Positions 52,802-61,459 of a stretch of 64,000 nucleotides of DNA are shown here, one piece after another; the first letter of the stretch is position 1, and the number at the start of each line of letters is the position of its first letter. A program made the position numbers and the translations under genes. The stretch comes from Streptomyces melanogenes. Lineage in GTDB: Bacteria > Actinomycetota > Actinomycetes > Streptomycetales > Streptomycetaceae. Under the pieces are notes generated by a model. That model was not told the DNA's origin and did no database searches. It saw only the letters and a list, made by a program, of their open reading frames with translations. The DNA lies in NCBI RefSeq assembly GCF_014649795.1, contig NZ_BMTS01000007.1, forward strand, positions 310,001 through 374,000, in the 5' to 3' direction.

Positions 52802-53212
52802 TCAGCGCGGTGCGGCCCGGCCGAACCAGTGGCGTCGACCGCGGCCGGCGTCGGGCATCGCAGTGCCGGTCTCGGCGCGGGCGCCGTCGCGCTGCTTGAG
52901 CAGATCGTCGCGCTCGCGGTCGACGACGGCGGCCTCACGACGTGATGTGCCGAGTTCCCGGCGTGTCCGTGCGGAGCGGCGGGTCGAGCGCCGGGCGCCC
53001 ATCATGATCAGGGAGAGGCCCAGGAGGGCTGCGGCTCCGACGATGATTCCGCTCAGAAAGAGCGATCCGGTCGACCCGGTGACGTGGTAGCCGAAAATCG
53101 AGAAATCACCGCCGTCGCCAAGGCCGTGCCCTGCTCCGGTATTGCCGACTATTCCGGTCAAGCCGATGATGAGGGCGGCGATCAGAATGACGAGTCCGAG
53201 GATGAGAATCAT
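52802..53212 (-). CDS. Small membrane protein with charged cytoplasmic tail
   Basis: 136 aa. Two hydrophobic segments (ILGLVILIAALIIGLTGIVG; FLSGIIVGAAALLGLSLIMM) with a Gly-rich loop between, then a ~60-residue Arg/Glu-rich tail likely to form helices (RRELGTSRREAAVVDRERDD). Widespread type in Streptomyces; function unknown. ATG 53212 begins right at the first segment. Confidence 0.8.
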   Translation of the reverse strand: MILILGLVILIAALIIGLTGIVGNTGAGHGLGDGGDFSIFGYHVTGSTGSLFLSGIIVGAAALLGLSLIMMGARRSTRRSARTRRELGTSRREAAVVDRERDDLLKQRDGARAETGTAMPDAGRGRRHWFGRAAPR

Positions 53213-53392
53213 GAGATTGCTCCTTGGATCCGTGCCCGGAGAATCCGCCGGACACGGCTCGCGTCTGCCCTGATTTTGAGCGGTTAAGCCAGAACGCCAG
53301 ACATCATGCTTGCCTCGACGTCATTCTCCCCGGGTTCGACTTCTCGACGGGAAAGCTCATCGTAGGGATGCCCGACGCCAGGGGTGGGGCTG

Positions 53393-53630
53393 TCAGGGGA
53401 CGCGCAGGGCCAGCACGACGACGTCGTCTTCGCGATCCGGGTCCGTCCGCGTGCCGCTGATCCGGCGGAGCAGCCCGGCCGGCGGCTGGTGACCGCGTGC
53501 CGGGCGAGCAGGGCGACGAGCTGGGCGATGGAGGCGTCGATGTCGTGGCCGCGGCGCTCGATGAGCCCGTCGGTCGGCGACGCGACGACCTCATCGACGA
53601 GTGCGACACCGCCCGCGCGCGGGTAGATGC
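53393..53630 (-). pseudogene. C-terminal remnant of a SpoIIE-type PP2C phosphatase
   Basis: On the minus strand two frames give DGLIERRGHDIDASIAQLVA and then, after a shift, LLRRISGTRTDPDREDDVVVLALRVP before TGA 53393-53395. Together they match the end of a SpoIIE/PP2C domain (DGL-ER motif and final DDVAVLALR-like strand). The upstream part is missing or unreadable, so this is a decayed fragment. The adjacent 53640-53990 holds nothing recognisable. Confidence 0.55.
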
Positions 53631-54011
53631 GCAGGGAACGGAGGACTTGCTCCGGCCCGACACATCACGCCGGGACAGGCACTGGTTCGGTCACCGCGCA
53701 GCCCGCAGGTGACGCCCCTTTGCCCCCTTGCGTCCCTATGGCGAGGGGCGGTGAGGGAGTCAGGCCGGCGTCCCTGCGGGTAGGTCTGGGCGGGGTCCTG
53801 GTGAGCGGCCGGGTGAAGTGGACGCCCGCCGCCTGCTCCGACGCGCGCGGGTGAATCCGTTGTCCGGGGTTTGAGGGTCGCGTGCTGCGCTGGTGGCGGG
53901 TGTCCGGGCCGCGGCGCCTCGCTGGCGGCAGCGCTGTCTCCCGTAGGGGAGGCTCACGGCTTCCTCTCACCAGCCTCCTTCGAGTGTGATTACCTCACCG
54001 CCCGGCACGCG

Positions 54012-54044
54012 AAAATCTATGTTGGCTGGAGTAGATTTTTGACA
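54012..54044 (+). promoter_or_regulatory. Promoter with overlapping inverted repeat
   Basis: AAAATCTA (54012-54019) and TAGATTTT (54032-54039) form a perfect 8-bp inverted repeat; the right arm touches a consensus -35 TTGACA (54039-54044). No good -10 is certain. A repressor or MerR-like site is likely here, driving the leader and the regulator gene that follow. Confidence 0.6.
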
Positions 54045-54060
54045 GTGATCTGGGTATGGT

Positions 54061-54522
54061 TTCTCTCGTAACGCAGAGAGATCGCAGGGCCCGGCAGAGA
54101 TGAACTGCCGGGCAGTGGTACCCGCAGGTGCGGGTTGCAGGACGGTGCGGTGGTGGAGTTGCGGAGCCGGAGCGGTTGCAGGATGGCGACGGGACTGACG
54201 GCCGCACCGGGTGGCCCGCAGTGGTCAGGGGCCGCCGTGAGCAGTACCAGCAGTACGCAGGACAGTAGGACCCGCGCAGTAAGCAAGTGATTGACCCCAG
54301 AGGGAAGAACGGAGGAGCGAGCGCCATCAGGATCGCCCGGGCGGAAGCCTTGAGCCCGGGTACCGCAGGACATCGATAGTGAGGTGGTCTCCGGTCAAGC
54401 AACCGCGATCCCCGCAGCCCCGACATCGGGCTGGCGGACACGGAACGCCGGCAGGGCATGAGAGCCGGCAGATGGTGTAGCAGTTCCTTCGGGACCCTGG
54501 TGCCGCATGGCACCAGGGTCCC
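54061..54522 (+). ncRNA. Hairpin-rich leader or stand-alone structured RNA
   Basis: About 460 nt without coding character between a TTGACA promoter and the MerR-like gene. It contains stable hairpins: CTCTC/GAGAG (54063-54080), GCCCGGCAG/CTGCCGGGC (54089-54113), ACCCGCA/TGCGGGT (54120-54135), and a final 14-bp perfect stem GGGACCCTGGTGCC / GGCACCAGGGTCCC (54491-54522). The motif GCAGGA recurs several times. It could be a 5' leader of the regulator or an independent RNA ending at the last hairpin. It matches neither the RNase P RNA nor the tmRNA signatures I know. Confidence 0.45.
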
Positions 54523-54549
54523 TCGACGCGTTCCATGACAGAGGTGCAC

Positions 54550-54915
54550 ATGACGGCAGATGACTCCTACGACCGACTTGATGACGACGACTACCCGGCC
54601 TACACCATGGGCCGGGCCGCCGAGATACTCGGCACCACCCAGGGCTTCCTCCGCGCCATCGGAGACGCCCGCCTCATCACCCCGCTGCGCTCCGCAGGCG
54701 GACACCGCCGCTACTCCCGCTACCAGCTCCGTATCGCCGCCCGCGCCCGCGAACTCGTCGACCAGGGCACCCCCATCGAGGCCGCCTGCCGCATCGTCAT
54801 CCTCGAGGACCAGCTCGAAGAGGCCCAGCGGATCAACGCCGAATACCGCCGCGCCGCCGAGTCGGCGAGCCCGACAGCCGCCGCCTCCGACGGCGGCAGG
54901 CCCCAACGCCCGTGA
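54550..54915 (+). CDS. MerR-like/HspR-like DNA-binding regulator
   Basis: 121 aa. MerR-type winged HTH: YTMGRAAEILGTTQGFLRAI, then LITPLRSAGGHRRYSRYQLR, followed by a helix for dimerisation (EAACRIVILEDQLEEAQRIN) and a polar tail. No effector domain, as in BldC/HspR-like short MerR proteins. ATG 54550 is set by AGAGGT four bases upstream; ATG 54535 is also in frame. It sits near Hsp20 and DUF2267 genes and may be a stress regulator. Confidence 0.85.
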   Translation: MTADDSYDRLDDDDYPAYTMGRAAEILGTTQGFLRAIGDARLITPLRSAGGHRRYSRYQLRIAARARELVDQGTPIEAACRIVILEDQLEEAQRINAEYRRAAESASPTAAASDGGRPQRP

Positions 54916-54926
54916 CGGCATCGCCT

Positions 54927-55590
54927 TCACCGCCAGCGACTGAACCGTGTAAGTGGCGGGGCCCGAGGCGGCCAGTTGCGATGGCAGACCGGGGCTGTGA
55001 CGAGTCGGGTGCTGCCGTCGGCCAGGCTGTAGGACAGGCCCACCACGGCGCTCTGTCCGGTGCTGACCTGGTCGGCGAGTACGCGGGAGCCATCCAGGAG
55101 GAGGGCGACGGTGTGCCGTATGTGCTCGGCGAGGATGTCGTCGTCCCGGGTGAGACCGGATGCGCGGGCGGACAGGATGCTGGGGGTGACGCGCTCGACG
55201 ACGTCGCGTACCTACCCGGTCGTGCCGACGCCTCCGCCCAGGGCGGCACGGGCGGCCGCGACCGCGCCGCACGAATCGTGGCCCAGCAGCACGACCAGCG
55301 GGCAGTCCAGCACGCTCACCCCGTACTCAACGCTGCCCAGTACCTCCGGCCCCGCCACGTGGCCCGCGGTGCGCGCCACGAACAGTTCCCCAGTCCCCGG
55401 TCGAAGAGATCTCGACGGCCAGCCGTGAGTCGGAGCAGCCGAAGAGCACGGCGAACGGGCGCTGCCCGGGTGCGGTCTCGGCGCGGCGCGCGGCGTCCTG
55501 GTTCGGATGCTGCGGCGCGCCCGCAATTGAAGCGTTGGTTGCCAGCCAGCAGCAGCTCGAAGGCTTCGGAGGGAGCCAGGGGCGGGCGTC
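54927..55590 (-). pseudogene. Beta-class carbonic anhydrase, decayed
   Basis: Pieces in several frames of the minus strand: SEAFELLLAGNQRFNC, then RPFAVLFGCSDSRLAVE (zinc Cys and Asp-Arg dyad), then FVARTAGHVAGPEVLGSVEYG and VVLLGHDSCGAVAAARAAL (zinc His and Cys). The frame then meets TAG at ~55215 and continues as VRDVVERVTPSILSARASGL. At least two frameshifts and one nonsense change; clearly inactive. It is convergent with the MerR-like gene. Confidence 0.8.
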
Positions 55591-55737
55591 AGTCAGGGCC
55601 GCAGGCTACGACGAGGCCCAGCTCATGATGCCGCCGGGCCGCCGCCCACAAGGGCGTGGGGGCGGTGGCCCGGCGGCCAGAAAGCGCTCACCTGCTGGCG
55701 CTGTGGGACGGAGCATCCCCGGGCGCTGCGGCTCCCG

Positions 55738-56181
55738 TCAGGCGGCGTGCTGGGGCTGTTGCAGTTCTGCCTGGCCGAAGAGGAGGGCGTAGCCGCCGGG
55801 GAGCTGCTTCAGGATGCGGGCGAGCAAGTCGGGCCCGGCCAGGTGGGAGACGACGGTGAGTACGGCGCCGGTGTCCCAGCGGGCGGTGGCCGCGGTGGTG
55901 CCGGTGCGGGTTGCCAGATCCTTGACGAAGCCCCAGCCGGTGAGCTGTTCGGTGTCGGGGATCTGGGCGGTCAGGGTGAGGGCGGCCTCGAAGGGGAGGC
56001 AGCGTGCGAGGTCGACGCGTTCGTCTCCGGTGATCTGTCGGCCGAGTGCGGCCAGGACGTTGCGGACGGATTCCGCGGCGCGTTCGCGGGTGGGGTAGGC
56101 GCCTTCGTAGCGCACGCGTTCCAGCATCTGCTCGAACGTCATGGCCGTCCGCGGCGGGTTCGCTCGAGGCTGGTCGTACAT
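55738..56181 (-). CDS. DUF2267 protein 1
   Basis: 147 aa, nearly all a DUF2267 domain: MTFEQMLERVRYEGAYPTRE, AESVRNVLAALGRQITGDER, LARCLPFEAALTLTAQIP, and a second half with VKDLATRTGTTAATARWDTG and ILKQLPGGYALLFGQ. Helical family of unknown function, often near heat-shock and stress genes. ATG 56181 has only a weakly placed ribosome site; an internal ATG before TFEQML is an alternative. A paralogue follows upstream. Confidence 0.85.
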   Translation of the reverse strand: MYDQPRANPPRTAMTFEQMLERVRYEGAYPTRERAAESVRNVLAALGRQITGDERVDLARCLPFEAALTLTAQIPDTEQLTGWGFVKDLATRTGTTAATARWDTGAVLTVVSHLAGPDLLARILKQLPGGYALLFGQAELQQPQHAA

Positions 56182-56231
56182 GGTGCGCGGTTGCCTTTCT
56201 CTTCGAGGGTTCGGGTTCCGGCCGGCGTCGC

Positions 56232-56627
56232 TCAGGTGGGTTGAGGCTCGCCGAACAGGAGGTCGTAGCCGTGCGGGAGCTGGAGCAGGACCTCGCGGGT
56301 GAGGCTGGCGCCCGCGGCCGCGGCGACGGTGGAGAGGACTGCGCCGATGTCCCACAGGGCCGTCTGCTCGGTGGCGCCTTCGATCCAGGCCGCTGTCGCC
56401 CGTACGAAGCGTTCGGGGGAGAGCGGTTCTGCGGCCTGCAGCGGGTTGAGGAGGATCAGGGCGTATGTCTCGGGGAGCCGGGCGGCGAGTTCGGCCCGCA
56501 CGCTGCCGACCAGGTGCGCGCCCAGCAGGGCCAGGACGACGCGGGCTGCCCGTTCGGCTTCGGCCAGTGTCTGGTATCTGCCGCGTTCCTGGATGTGGGA
56601 CAGGAACGCTTCCCGGCGCATCGGCAT
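56232..56627 (-). CDS. DUF2267 protein 2
   Basis: 131 aa, DUF2267 paralogue of its downstream neighbour: FLSHIQERGRYQTLAEAERA, ARVVLALLGAHLVGSVRAEL, LAARLPETYALILLNPL, VRATAAWIEGATEQTALWD and VLLQLPHGYDLLFGEPQ. GGAGG seven bases upstream sets ATG 56627 (an in-frame GTG abuts it). It lies 51 bp before paralogue 1 and 95 bp after hsp20, so the three genes probably form one transcript. Confidence 0.88.
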   Translation of the reverse strand: MPMRREAFLSHIQERGRYQTLAEAERAARVVLALLGAHLVGSVRAELAARLPETYALILLNPLQAAEPLSPERFVRATAAWIEGATEQTALWDIGAVLSTVAAAAGASLTREVLLQLPHGYDLLFGEPQPT

Positions 56628-56722
56628 CACGCCACCTCCGGGGGGAAGGGGGGGTGAGGGCGGAGGACGGGGTGCCGGAGGGGGGATTGCCCTCCCGTCC
56701 TCCGCCGCTGGTGCCGGGCTGG

Positions 56723-57157
56723 TCAGCCGGAGATCTGCTTGCGGCCGGACTCGCCGCCGATGGTGATCTTCCGCGGCTTGGCGCGCTCGGCGATCGGGAT
56801 GCGCAGGGTCAGGACACCCGCGTCGTAGTCGGCTTCGATGTGCTCGGTGTCGAGGGTGTCGGCCAGCATGACCTGGCGGGAGAAGACGCCCAGGGGCCGT
56901 TCGCAGAGCTCCATCTGCACGCCGTCGGACTTCCCCGTGGGCCGGCGCTCGGCCTTCACGGTGAGCATGTTCCGCTCGACGTCGATGTCGATCGCCTCGG
57001 TGCTCACGCCGGGGAGGTCGAAGGCGATCACGTACGCGTCGCCCTGCCGGTAGGCGTCCATCGGCATCACGGACGGCTTCGACCATGTGCCCGATGTGCC
57101 TGACAGCTGCTGGACGATCCGGTCCATCTCGCGGAACGGGTCGGTGCGCATCAACAT
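56723..57157 (-). CDS. hsp20: Small heat-shock protein Hsp20 (alpha-crystallin family)
   Basis: ATP-independent holdase of 144 aa: N-terminal arm (RTDPFREMDRIVQQLSGTSG), alpha-crystallin domain (MDAYRQGDAYVIAFDLPGVS, IDIDVERNMLTVKAERRP, GVFSRQVMLADTLDTEHIEA, GVLTLRIPIAERAKPRKI) with the conserved GVLTLRIP. GGAGGT eight bases before ATG 57157. Divergent from the HSP18 regulator across 117 bp containing inverted repeats, which suggests control by that protein or by heat shock. Confidence 0.95.
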   Translation of the reverse strand: MLMRTDPFREMDRIVQQLSGTSGTWSKPSVMPMDAYRQGDAYVIAFDLPGVSTEAIDIDVERNMLTVKAERRPTGKSDGVQMELCERPLGVFSRQVMLADTLDTEHIEADYDAGVLTLRIPIAERAKPRKITIGGESGRKQISG

Positions 57158-57224
57158 CGCGAAACACCTCCAGTTGGTTCGGGCAGGAACTGCCAATGCG
57201 CTTCAACGTGCTTCCGTTGTAACA

Positions 57225-57268
57225 TGTCATCGAAACGATGACAAGTAAGCAGTCATCTGGAGGATGAC
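57225..57268. promoter_or_regulatory. Two inverted repeats in the hsp20/regulator gap
   Basis: TGTCATCG-AAA-CGATGACA (57225-57243), perfect, and GTCATC-TGGAG-GATGAC (57252-57268), 27 bp apart and sharing the half-site GTCATC. Both lie between the divergent hsp20 and HSP18-regulator genes: a strong candidate operator pair for autoregulation. Confidence 0.8.
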
Positions 57269-57274
57269 AGAGCG

Positions 57275-57955
57275 ATGGAGAGTGCCATGAACGCAGCCGA
57301 CGAGCCGACCGCACCCATCCCCTTCCTCACCGCAGCAGCAGCACTGGAGACCATCCGTCAGGCCGTAAGGGATGCACAGCAGCCCTCCGGGACCGCGCCG
57401 ACGGCTCAGGACACGCCCGCCCCGCACTCGGGCCCGCATCCGGCACTGGCCGCACTGCTGACGCTGCGCAAGGTCCGCGAGCAGCTCGCCAGCTGGGAGA
57501 GCGGCCTGATCGAAACCGCCCGCGACCAGGGCGCCAGCTGGGCCGACCTCGCCGGCCCCCTCGGCGTCGCCAGCCGCCAGGCCGCCGAACGCCGCTACCT
57601 GCGACTACGCCCCGGCACCGCCGGAAGCACCGGCGAGGAACGCATCCAAGCCACCCGCGACACACGCGCCGCCGACCGCACCGTCAACGCCTGGGCCCGC
57701 GACAACGCAGCCGAACTACGCCGACTCGCCGGCCAGATCACCTCCCTCACCGGCCTCCCAGCCAGCGCCCAAGGCGCCATCGGCGACCTCAACCAGGCCC
57801 TCGCCGACAACGACACCGCCCGCCTCCTGCGTCCCCTGACCAACACCCGGCCCCACCTGCGCCCCCAGGACGCCGAGCTCACCGAACGCATCGACGCCAT
57901 GACCCGGCACGCCGACCAACTCCGCCAGGACACCCACGACCAACGCAGTACCTGA
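57275..57955 (+). CDS. HSP18 transcriptional regulator-like protein
   Basis: 226 aa of the Streptomyces HSP18-regulator type. An N-terminal polar part, then a helical core (LAALLTLRKVREQLASWESG, GASWADLAGPLGVASRQAAE) that contains an HTH-like segment, and a helical C-terminus. Located directly opposite hsp20 with shared inverted repeats, so it likely represses or activates hsp20. ATG 57275 or 57287 may be the start; GGAG precedes the latter. Confidence 0.82.
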   Translation: MESAMNAADEPTAPIPFLTAAAALETIRQAVRDAQQPSGTAPTAQDTPAPHSGPHPALAALLTLRKVREQLASWESGLIETARDQGASWADLAGPLGVASRQAAERRYLRLRPGTAGSTGEERIQATRDTRAADRTVNAWARDNAAELRRLAGQITSLTGLPASAQGAIGDLNQALADNDTARLLRPLTNTRPHLRPQDAELTERIDAMTRHADQLRQDTHDQRST

Positions 57956-57974
57956 CCGGGTCTGTCACGCATCA

Positions 57975-58258
57975 GGGTCTTCCAAGATTTTCGTAGGCGT
58001 TGATCGTCTTGGTGGAGGTCGGCCGAGCAGGACGCGCTGGCGCAGGGGTGCGTAGCCGGCGCGGCGCGGCCATACGTCCGGCGCTTGAGCAGCCTGATCT
58101 TGCTGTTGGCCCCCTCGGTGCGGCCGTTGTGACAGAGCAGGGTCAGAGCGGCGTCGACGCGGCGCGGTCGCGTTCCAGACCCGTGGCCAAACGGCGAAGA
58201 TCGAGCGTCGTGTCCTGGCTCCGCAGGGCGAGTTGAAGCGGCCCGTCAGGCAGCACCT
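57975..58258 (-). pseudogene. ISL3-type transposase C-terminal remnant
   Basis: Minus-strand pieces DLRRLATGLERDRAA then, in another frame, LLCHNGRTEGANSKIRLLKR and the tail RTYGRAGYAPLRQRVLLG. This order (GLxxDRAAV...HNGRTEGxNxKxKxLKRxxYGRAGF) is the end of ISL3-family transposases. At least two frame changes; no element ends found. Confidence 0.65.
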
Positions 58259-58322
58259 TGAGTGGTCGAAGCGGCTGTCGGGAACCGGCGTCGCATGATC
58301 GGCCGGCTAGCAGTCTGCGGTC

Positions 58323-58775
58323 ATGCCTGATCCTTCCCCGTTCGCCGTGCCCACCCGCTTCGACGGTGCGCCGGATCGTGTCGTGGTCGTCATTCCTGGC
58401 GTCGGTTACTCGCCCGCACGGCCGCTGTTGCATTTCGCCCGCAGTGTCCTGCTCCAGCACGGTTGGACGGTCCAGGAGTTGTGGTGGCAGATTCCCGACG
58501 GGTTCTCGGAGTTCACCGTGGACACCGAGGCCGTCGATGCCGAAGCGGGGGCCTGTCGGCTTGTCGTCGGCAAGTCCCTGGGCTCCCTCGCCTGCGACAT
58601 CGCAGCTGACAGGGACATCCCGGCAGCCTGGCTCACTCCGATCCTGACCAACGATCATGTGGCGGCGGCGCTTCGGCGAGCCACGGAGCCGACCCTCCTC
58701 GTTGGCGGAAGCGCCGACAAACTCTGGGATTCCGGTGGTGTCCCGCCGGGTGGTGTAGCGGCGATCTCCGCGTAG
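58323..58775 (+). pseudogene. Alpha/beta-hydrolase-like protein truncated by IS insertion
   Basis: N-terminal ~139 residues of a hydrolase: VVVVIPGVGYSPARPLL, then a GKSLGSL nucleophile elbow (G-x-S-x-G, Ser in LVVGKSLGSLA), AAWLTPILTNDHVAAA and TEPTLLVGGSADKLWD, where the family normally has its Asp/His end. The left end of the IS256 element begins at 58739 inside this part; the coding frame runs on into the element to 58775. The missing 3' end does not reappear beyond the element. Confidence 0.75.
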
Positions 58776-60067
58776 CCCCTGGTCATGGGGCGGCCATCGC
58801 GCAACTCTCCGAGTAGTGACGCTCGTTGAGAGGTGGCGCGATGGCCTTGTCCCAGCATGACCTACTTCGCCTCATGGAGGCACTGCGTACGGCGGACGGA
58901 ATTGAATTGGTCCGCGTCCTGGCCCAGCGGATCCTGCAGGAACTCATCGAGGCCGAGGCCACCGCCCATATCGGTGCGGAGCCCGGCGAGCACACCGACA
59001 GCCGCACGACCTGGCGCAACGGGCACCGCGAGAGGCTGCTGACCACGCAGGCCGGGGATCTGGACCTGGCGATCCCCAAGGTCCGCACCGGGTCGTTCTT
59101 CCCGTCGCTGCTGGAGCGCCGACGGCGTATCGACCAGGCCCTCTACGCCGTCATCATGGAGGCATACGTGCACGGCGTGTCCACCCGCAGCGTGGATGAC
59201 CTGGTCAGAGCGTTGGGCGGGGACACCGGGATCTCCAAGTCCGAGGTCTCCCGGATCTGCGGCGACCTCGACACAGAGCTGACTGTCTTTCGCACTCGGC
59301 CCCTGGACCACATCCGCTTCCCCTACGTCTATCTCGACGCGACGTACTGCAAGGCCAGGGTCGAGCACCAGATCGTGTCCCAGGCCGTGGTCATCGCCAC
59401 CGGCATCACCGAGGACGGCGGCCGCGAAGTCCTCGGGCTCATGGTCGGCGACAGCGAAACCGAGGTGTTCTGGAGCGGGTTCCTGCGCTCGCTGCGGGCC
59501 CGCGGTCTGAACGGGGTCCGCCCGGTCATCGGCGACCACCACCTGGGCCTGGTCGCGGCCGTCCGCAAGGTCATGCTCGGCGCCGCCTATCAGCGATGCC
59601 GCGTTCATTTCCTGCGCAACGTCTTCTCGGTGATCCCGAAGGACTCCGGGGAGATGGTGGCTGCGACGATCCGCACGATCTTCGCCCAGCCCACCGCCGA
59701 GCTGGTCCGTTCCCAGCTCGACACCGTCGCCGACATGCTCGGACGGCAGTTCCCGAAGGTCAGGGAGATGCTCCTGGAGGCCAAGACCGACCTGACCGCG
59801 TTCGCGGACTTCCCCGAGCGACATTGGAAGAAGATCCAGTCCACGAATCCCCTGGAGCGGGTCAACCGTGAGATCAAGCGCCGCGTCGACGTCGTCCAGA
59901 TCTTTCCCAACCCGCCGGCCCTCGAACGACTCACCACCGCTGTCCTCATCGAGATGCACGATGAGTGGATCGCCTTCCCTCGCAGCTACCTCCCCAAGGG
60001 TGGCATGGACTCGATCTACCCCCAGCCAGAAGATCAACCAGCCGCCGTTACACCACTACAGGGGACA
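58739..60067 (+). mobile_element. IS256-family insertion sequence, complete
   Basis: 1329 bp with 25-bp imperfect terminal inverted repeats: left 58739-58763 and right 60043-60067, sharing TGTCCC-N5-GTGGTGTA-N-CGGCG. One transposase gene fills the element. The bases flanking the two ends (TCCGGTGG and TGACCCGC) do not form a target duplication, so one side was rearranged after insertion, probably by an IS-mediated deletion. Confidence 0.85.
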
Positions 60068-60070
60068 TGA
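58841..60070 (+). CDS. IS256/Mutator-family transposase
   Basis: DDE transposase of 409 aa: RLLTTQAGDLDLAIPKVRTG, first Asp in VYLDATYCKARVEH, second in VIGDHHLGLVAAVRK, the C-x2-H motif YQRCRVHFLRNV, and the Glu in NPLERVNREIKRRVDVVQIF. Complete and apparently active. ATG 58841 follows AGAGGTGG. The stop codon TGA (60068-60070) lies just outside the right inverted repeat, so it is supplied by flanking DNA; the last residues are encoded by the repeat itself. Confidence 0.95.
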   Translation: MALSQHDLLRLMEALRTADGIELVRVLAQRILQELIEAEATAHIGAEPGEHTDSRTTWRNGHRERLLTTQAGDLDLAIPKVRTGSFFPSLLERRRRIDQALYAVIMEAYVHGVSTRSVDDLVRALGGDTGISKSEVSRICGDLDTELTVFRTRPLDHIRFPYVYLDATYCKARVEHQIVSQAVVIATGITEDGGREVLGLMVGDSETEVFWSGFLRSLRARGLNGVRPVIGDHHLGLVAAVRKVMLGAAYQRCRVHFLRNVFSVIPKDSGEMVAATIRTIFAQPTAELVRSQLDTVADMLGRQFPKVREMLLEAKTDLTAFADFPERHWKKIQSTNPLERVNREIKRRVDVVQIFPNPPALERLTTAVLIEMHDEWIAFPRSYLPKGGMDSIYPQPEDQPAAVTPLQGT

Positions 60071-60135
60071 CCCGCGTGCGCCTTCGCTGCGCCGACAAGG
60101 CGCCACACCACCGATGCCGGTGAGGGCGCGGCCCA

Positions 60136-60680
60136 CTACTGCGACCGGCAGCACCCCCTGGTCCGGAGTTTTACCTCCGTGCCCGCGCCGGGGGAGTTGT
60201 GGTCCTGGGCTCGGGCGAGATGGGCTTGGAGCGAGGCTGGGCTGACGGGGGATCCGTCCTGGGCCGGCGGATGGGGGGGCATGCCGAGCATGACGGTGCG
60301 GCCGCAACGGACCACGGAGACAGCCTCCTCGATCTGGGCCCGGTCCTGCTCCGTCAGGTCCTCCAGATCGACTTCGACGCGGCTGATCAGCCGCCGGACG
60401 CGCCGGATCTCCTCTTCGGACGGGGCGGCTTCGGAGGGGGCCCAGTCGTCGGCCTCGAACGTGGGCATCAGCCGTTCCCGGCTGTTGAGCAGGTCGGAGA
60501 GATAGCGTTCGAGGTCCGGCAGGTAGGAGACATCGGTGCGGAAGTGGTCGCAGCCGACGCAGCGGAACCGTATCGGGCAGGCGTTGCCGCCGGCCGCGAC
60601 GTTGGACGGTTCGAGGCCGACGCCGTAGGCGGTGGCGACCTCGCGGGCGGGCCCGCCTGCCCGGCTGCTCTCAGGTCGTC
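60136..60680 (-). pseudogene. C-terminal fragment of a large site-specific integrase
   Basis: Minus-strand frame VATAYGVGLEPSNVAAGGNA, CPIRFRCVGCDHFRTDVSYL, PDLERYLSDLLNSRERLMPT, then EEIRRVRRLISRVEVDLEDL and EEAVSVVRCGRTVMLGMP. The double-Cys GC-rich motif and helical tail match the ends of large transposon-type tyrosine recombinases in Streptomyces. The N-terminal catalytic part is absent and the tail changes to unrelated residues after LGMP, so the gene is truncated on both sides. Confidence 0.6.
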
Positions 60681-61345
60681 GTCAGGTCCCGGTCACGGGC
60701 TTCTCGCTCGCTGACGCCGGTTCCGCCACTTCCACCCCTCTTGTGGCGCGCGTTGACGTACAGGACAAGCAGCGACGCCGTCCCCGTGAAGGCCAACGTG
60801 ATGATCGCCGACCAGGTCGCGACGTGCCCGTAGCCTCCCGGCTCGCGGGGGTCGAGGAAGTCGTACGGGTACCAGCCCGCGTGCGGCCCGCGCAGGAGCG
60901 AGTAGGCGAGGTAGAGCAGTGGGAAGGCCAGCCACGGCAGGGCCCGGGTCCAGGGGATGCGGCGCGGCGGAGGACGCAGGAGCCAGTCGGCGAGGAACAC
61001 GGCCGGGATGACGCCGTGCACCACGTTGTTCGCCCAGATGATCGTGTTCGCGTCGATGGTCCCAGCCAGCAGGGCCCAGTACACCAGCCCTGTGATTACC
61101 AGATAGAGGGTGGCGGCACCGCGCAACAGGTCGGGGACCGGGCGGGTGCCGCGCAACAGGGCCAGCCCACCGGCCAGCAGGACGGCGGCGCCGAGCAGGT
61201 TGGAGAGATTGGTGAAGTACGAGATCCAGTTCGCCGCGCCCTCGTCGGTGTGTGTTGCCCGGTTGAGCGAGGTAGAGAGGGCCGCGACGCCCAGTAGCGC
61301 TAGCCCTATTTTGGCCGAGCCTTCCAGCCTGGTGCTTAGAGACAT
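60671..61345 (-). CDS. Pr6Pr-type membrane protein
   Basis: 224 aa with six hydrophobic segments (IGLALLGVAALSTSLN; LSNLLGAAVLLAGGLALL; TLYLVITGLVYWALLAGTID; ANNVVHGVIPAVFLADWLL; LPWLAFPLLYLAYSLLRGP; WSAIITLAFTGTASLLVLYV) and the YFTNLSN and H-rich GxxPYDFLDP motifs of the Pr6Pr family. Function unknown. Its 3' end abuts or slightly overlaps the integrase fragment, and the start ATG 61345 opens into an IS-rich gap. Confidence 0.85.
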   Translation of the reverse strand: MSLSTRLEGSAKIGLALLGVAALSTSLNRATHTDEGAANWISYFTNLSNLLGAAVLLAGGLALLRGTRPVPDLLRGAATLYLVITGLVYWALLAGTIDANTIIWANNVVHGVIPAVFLADWLLRPPPRRIPWTRALPWLAFPLLYLAYSLLRGPHAGWYPYDFLDPREPGGYGHVATWSAIITLAFTGTASLLVLYVNARHKRGGSGGTGVSEREARDRDLTTT

Positions 61346-61459
61346 GACCTGAATGTTACTTGTGTGTAGATCGGCGGAACCTCTACGTCGCTCCGGCCCC
61401 GTCCGGTGGCCTCGAAGGGTCTCGTCCCGGCCTCCTGTCCCATATCCGGCACCCGCACC

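Noticed and set aside
53330..53365. SigB-like promoter (GGTT...GGGAAA) on the plus strand
   Set aside because: No gene follows on that strand; the bases overlap the end of a decayed gene region.
54061..54522. RNase P RNA, tmRNA or self-splicing intron
   Set aside because: None of the conserved sequences I know for these RNAs is present, despite many hairpins.
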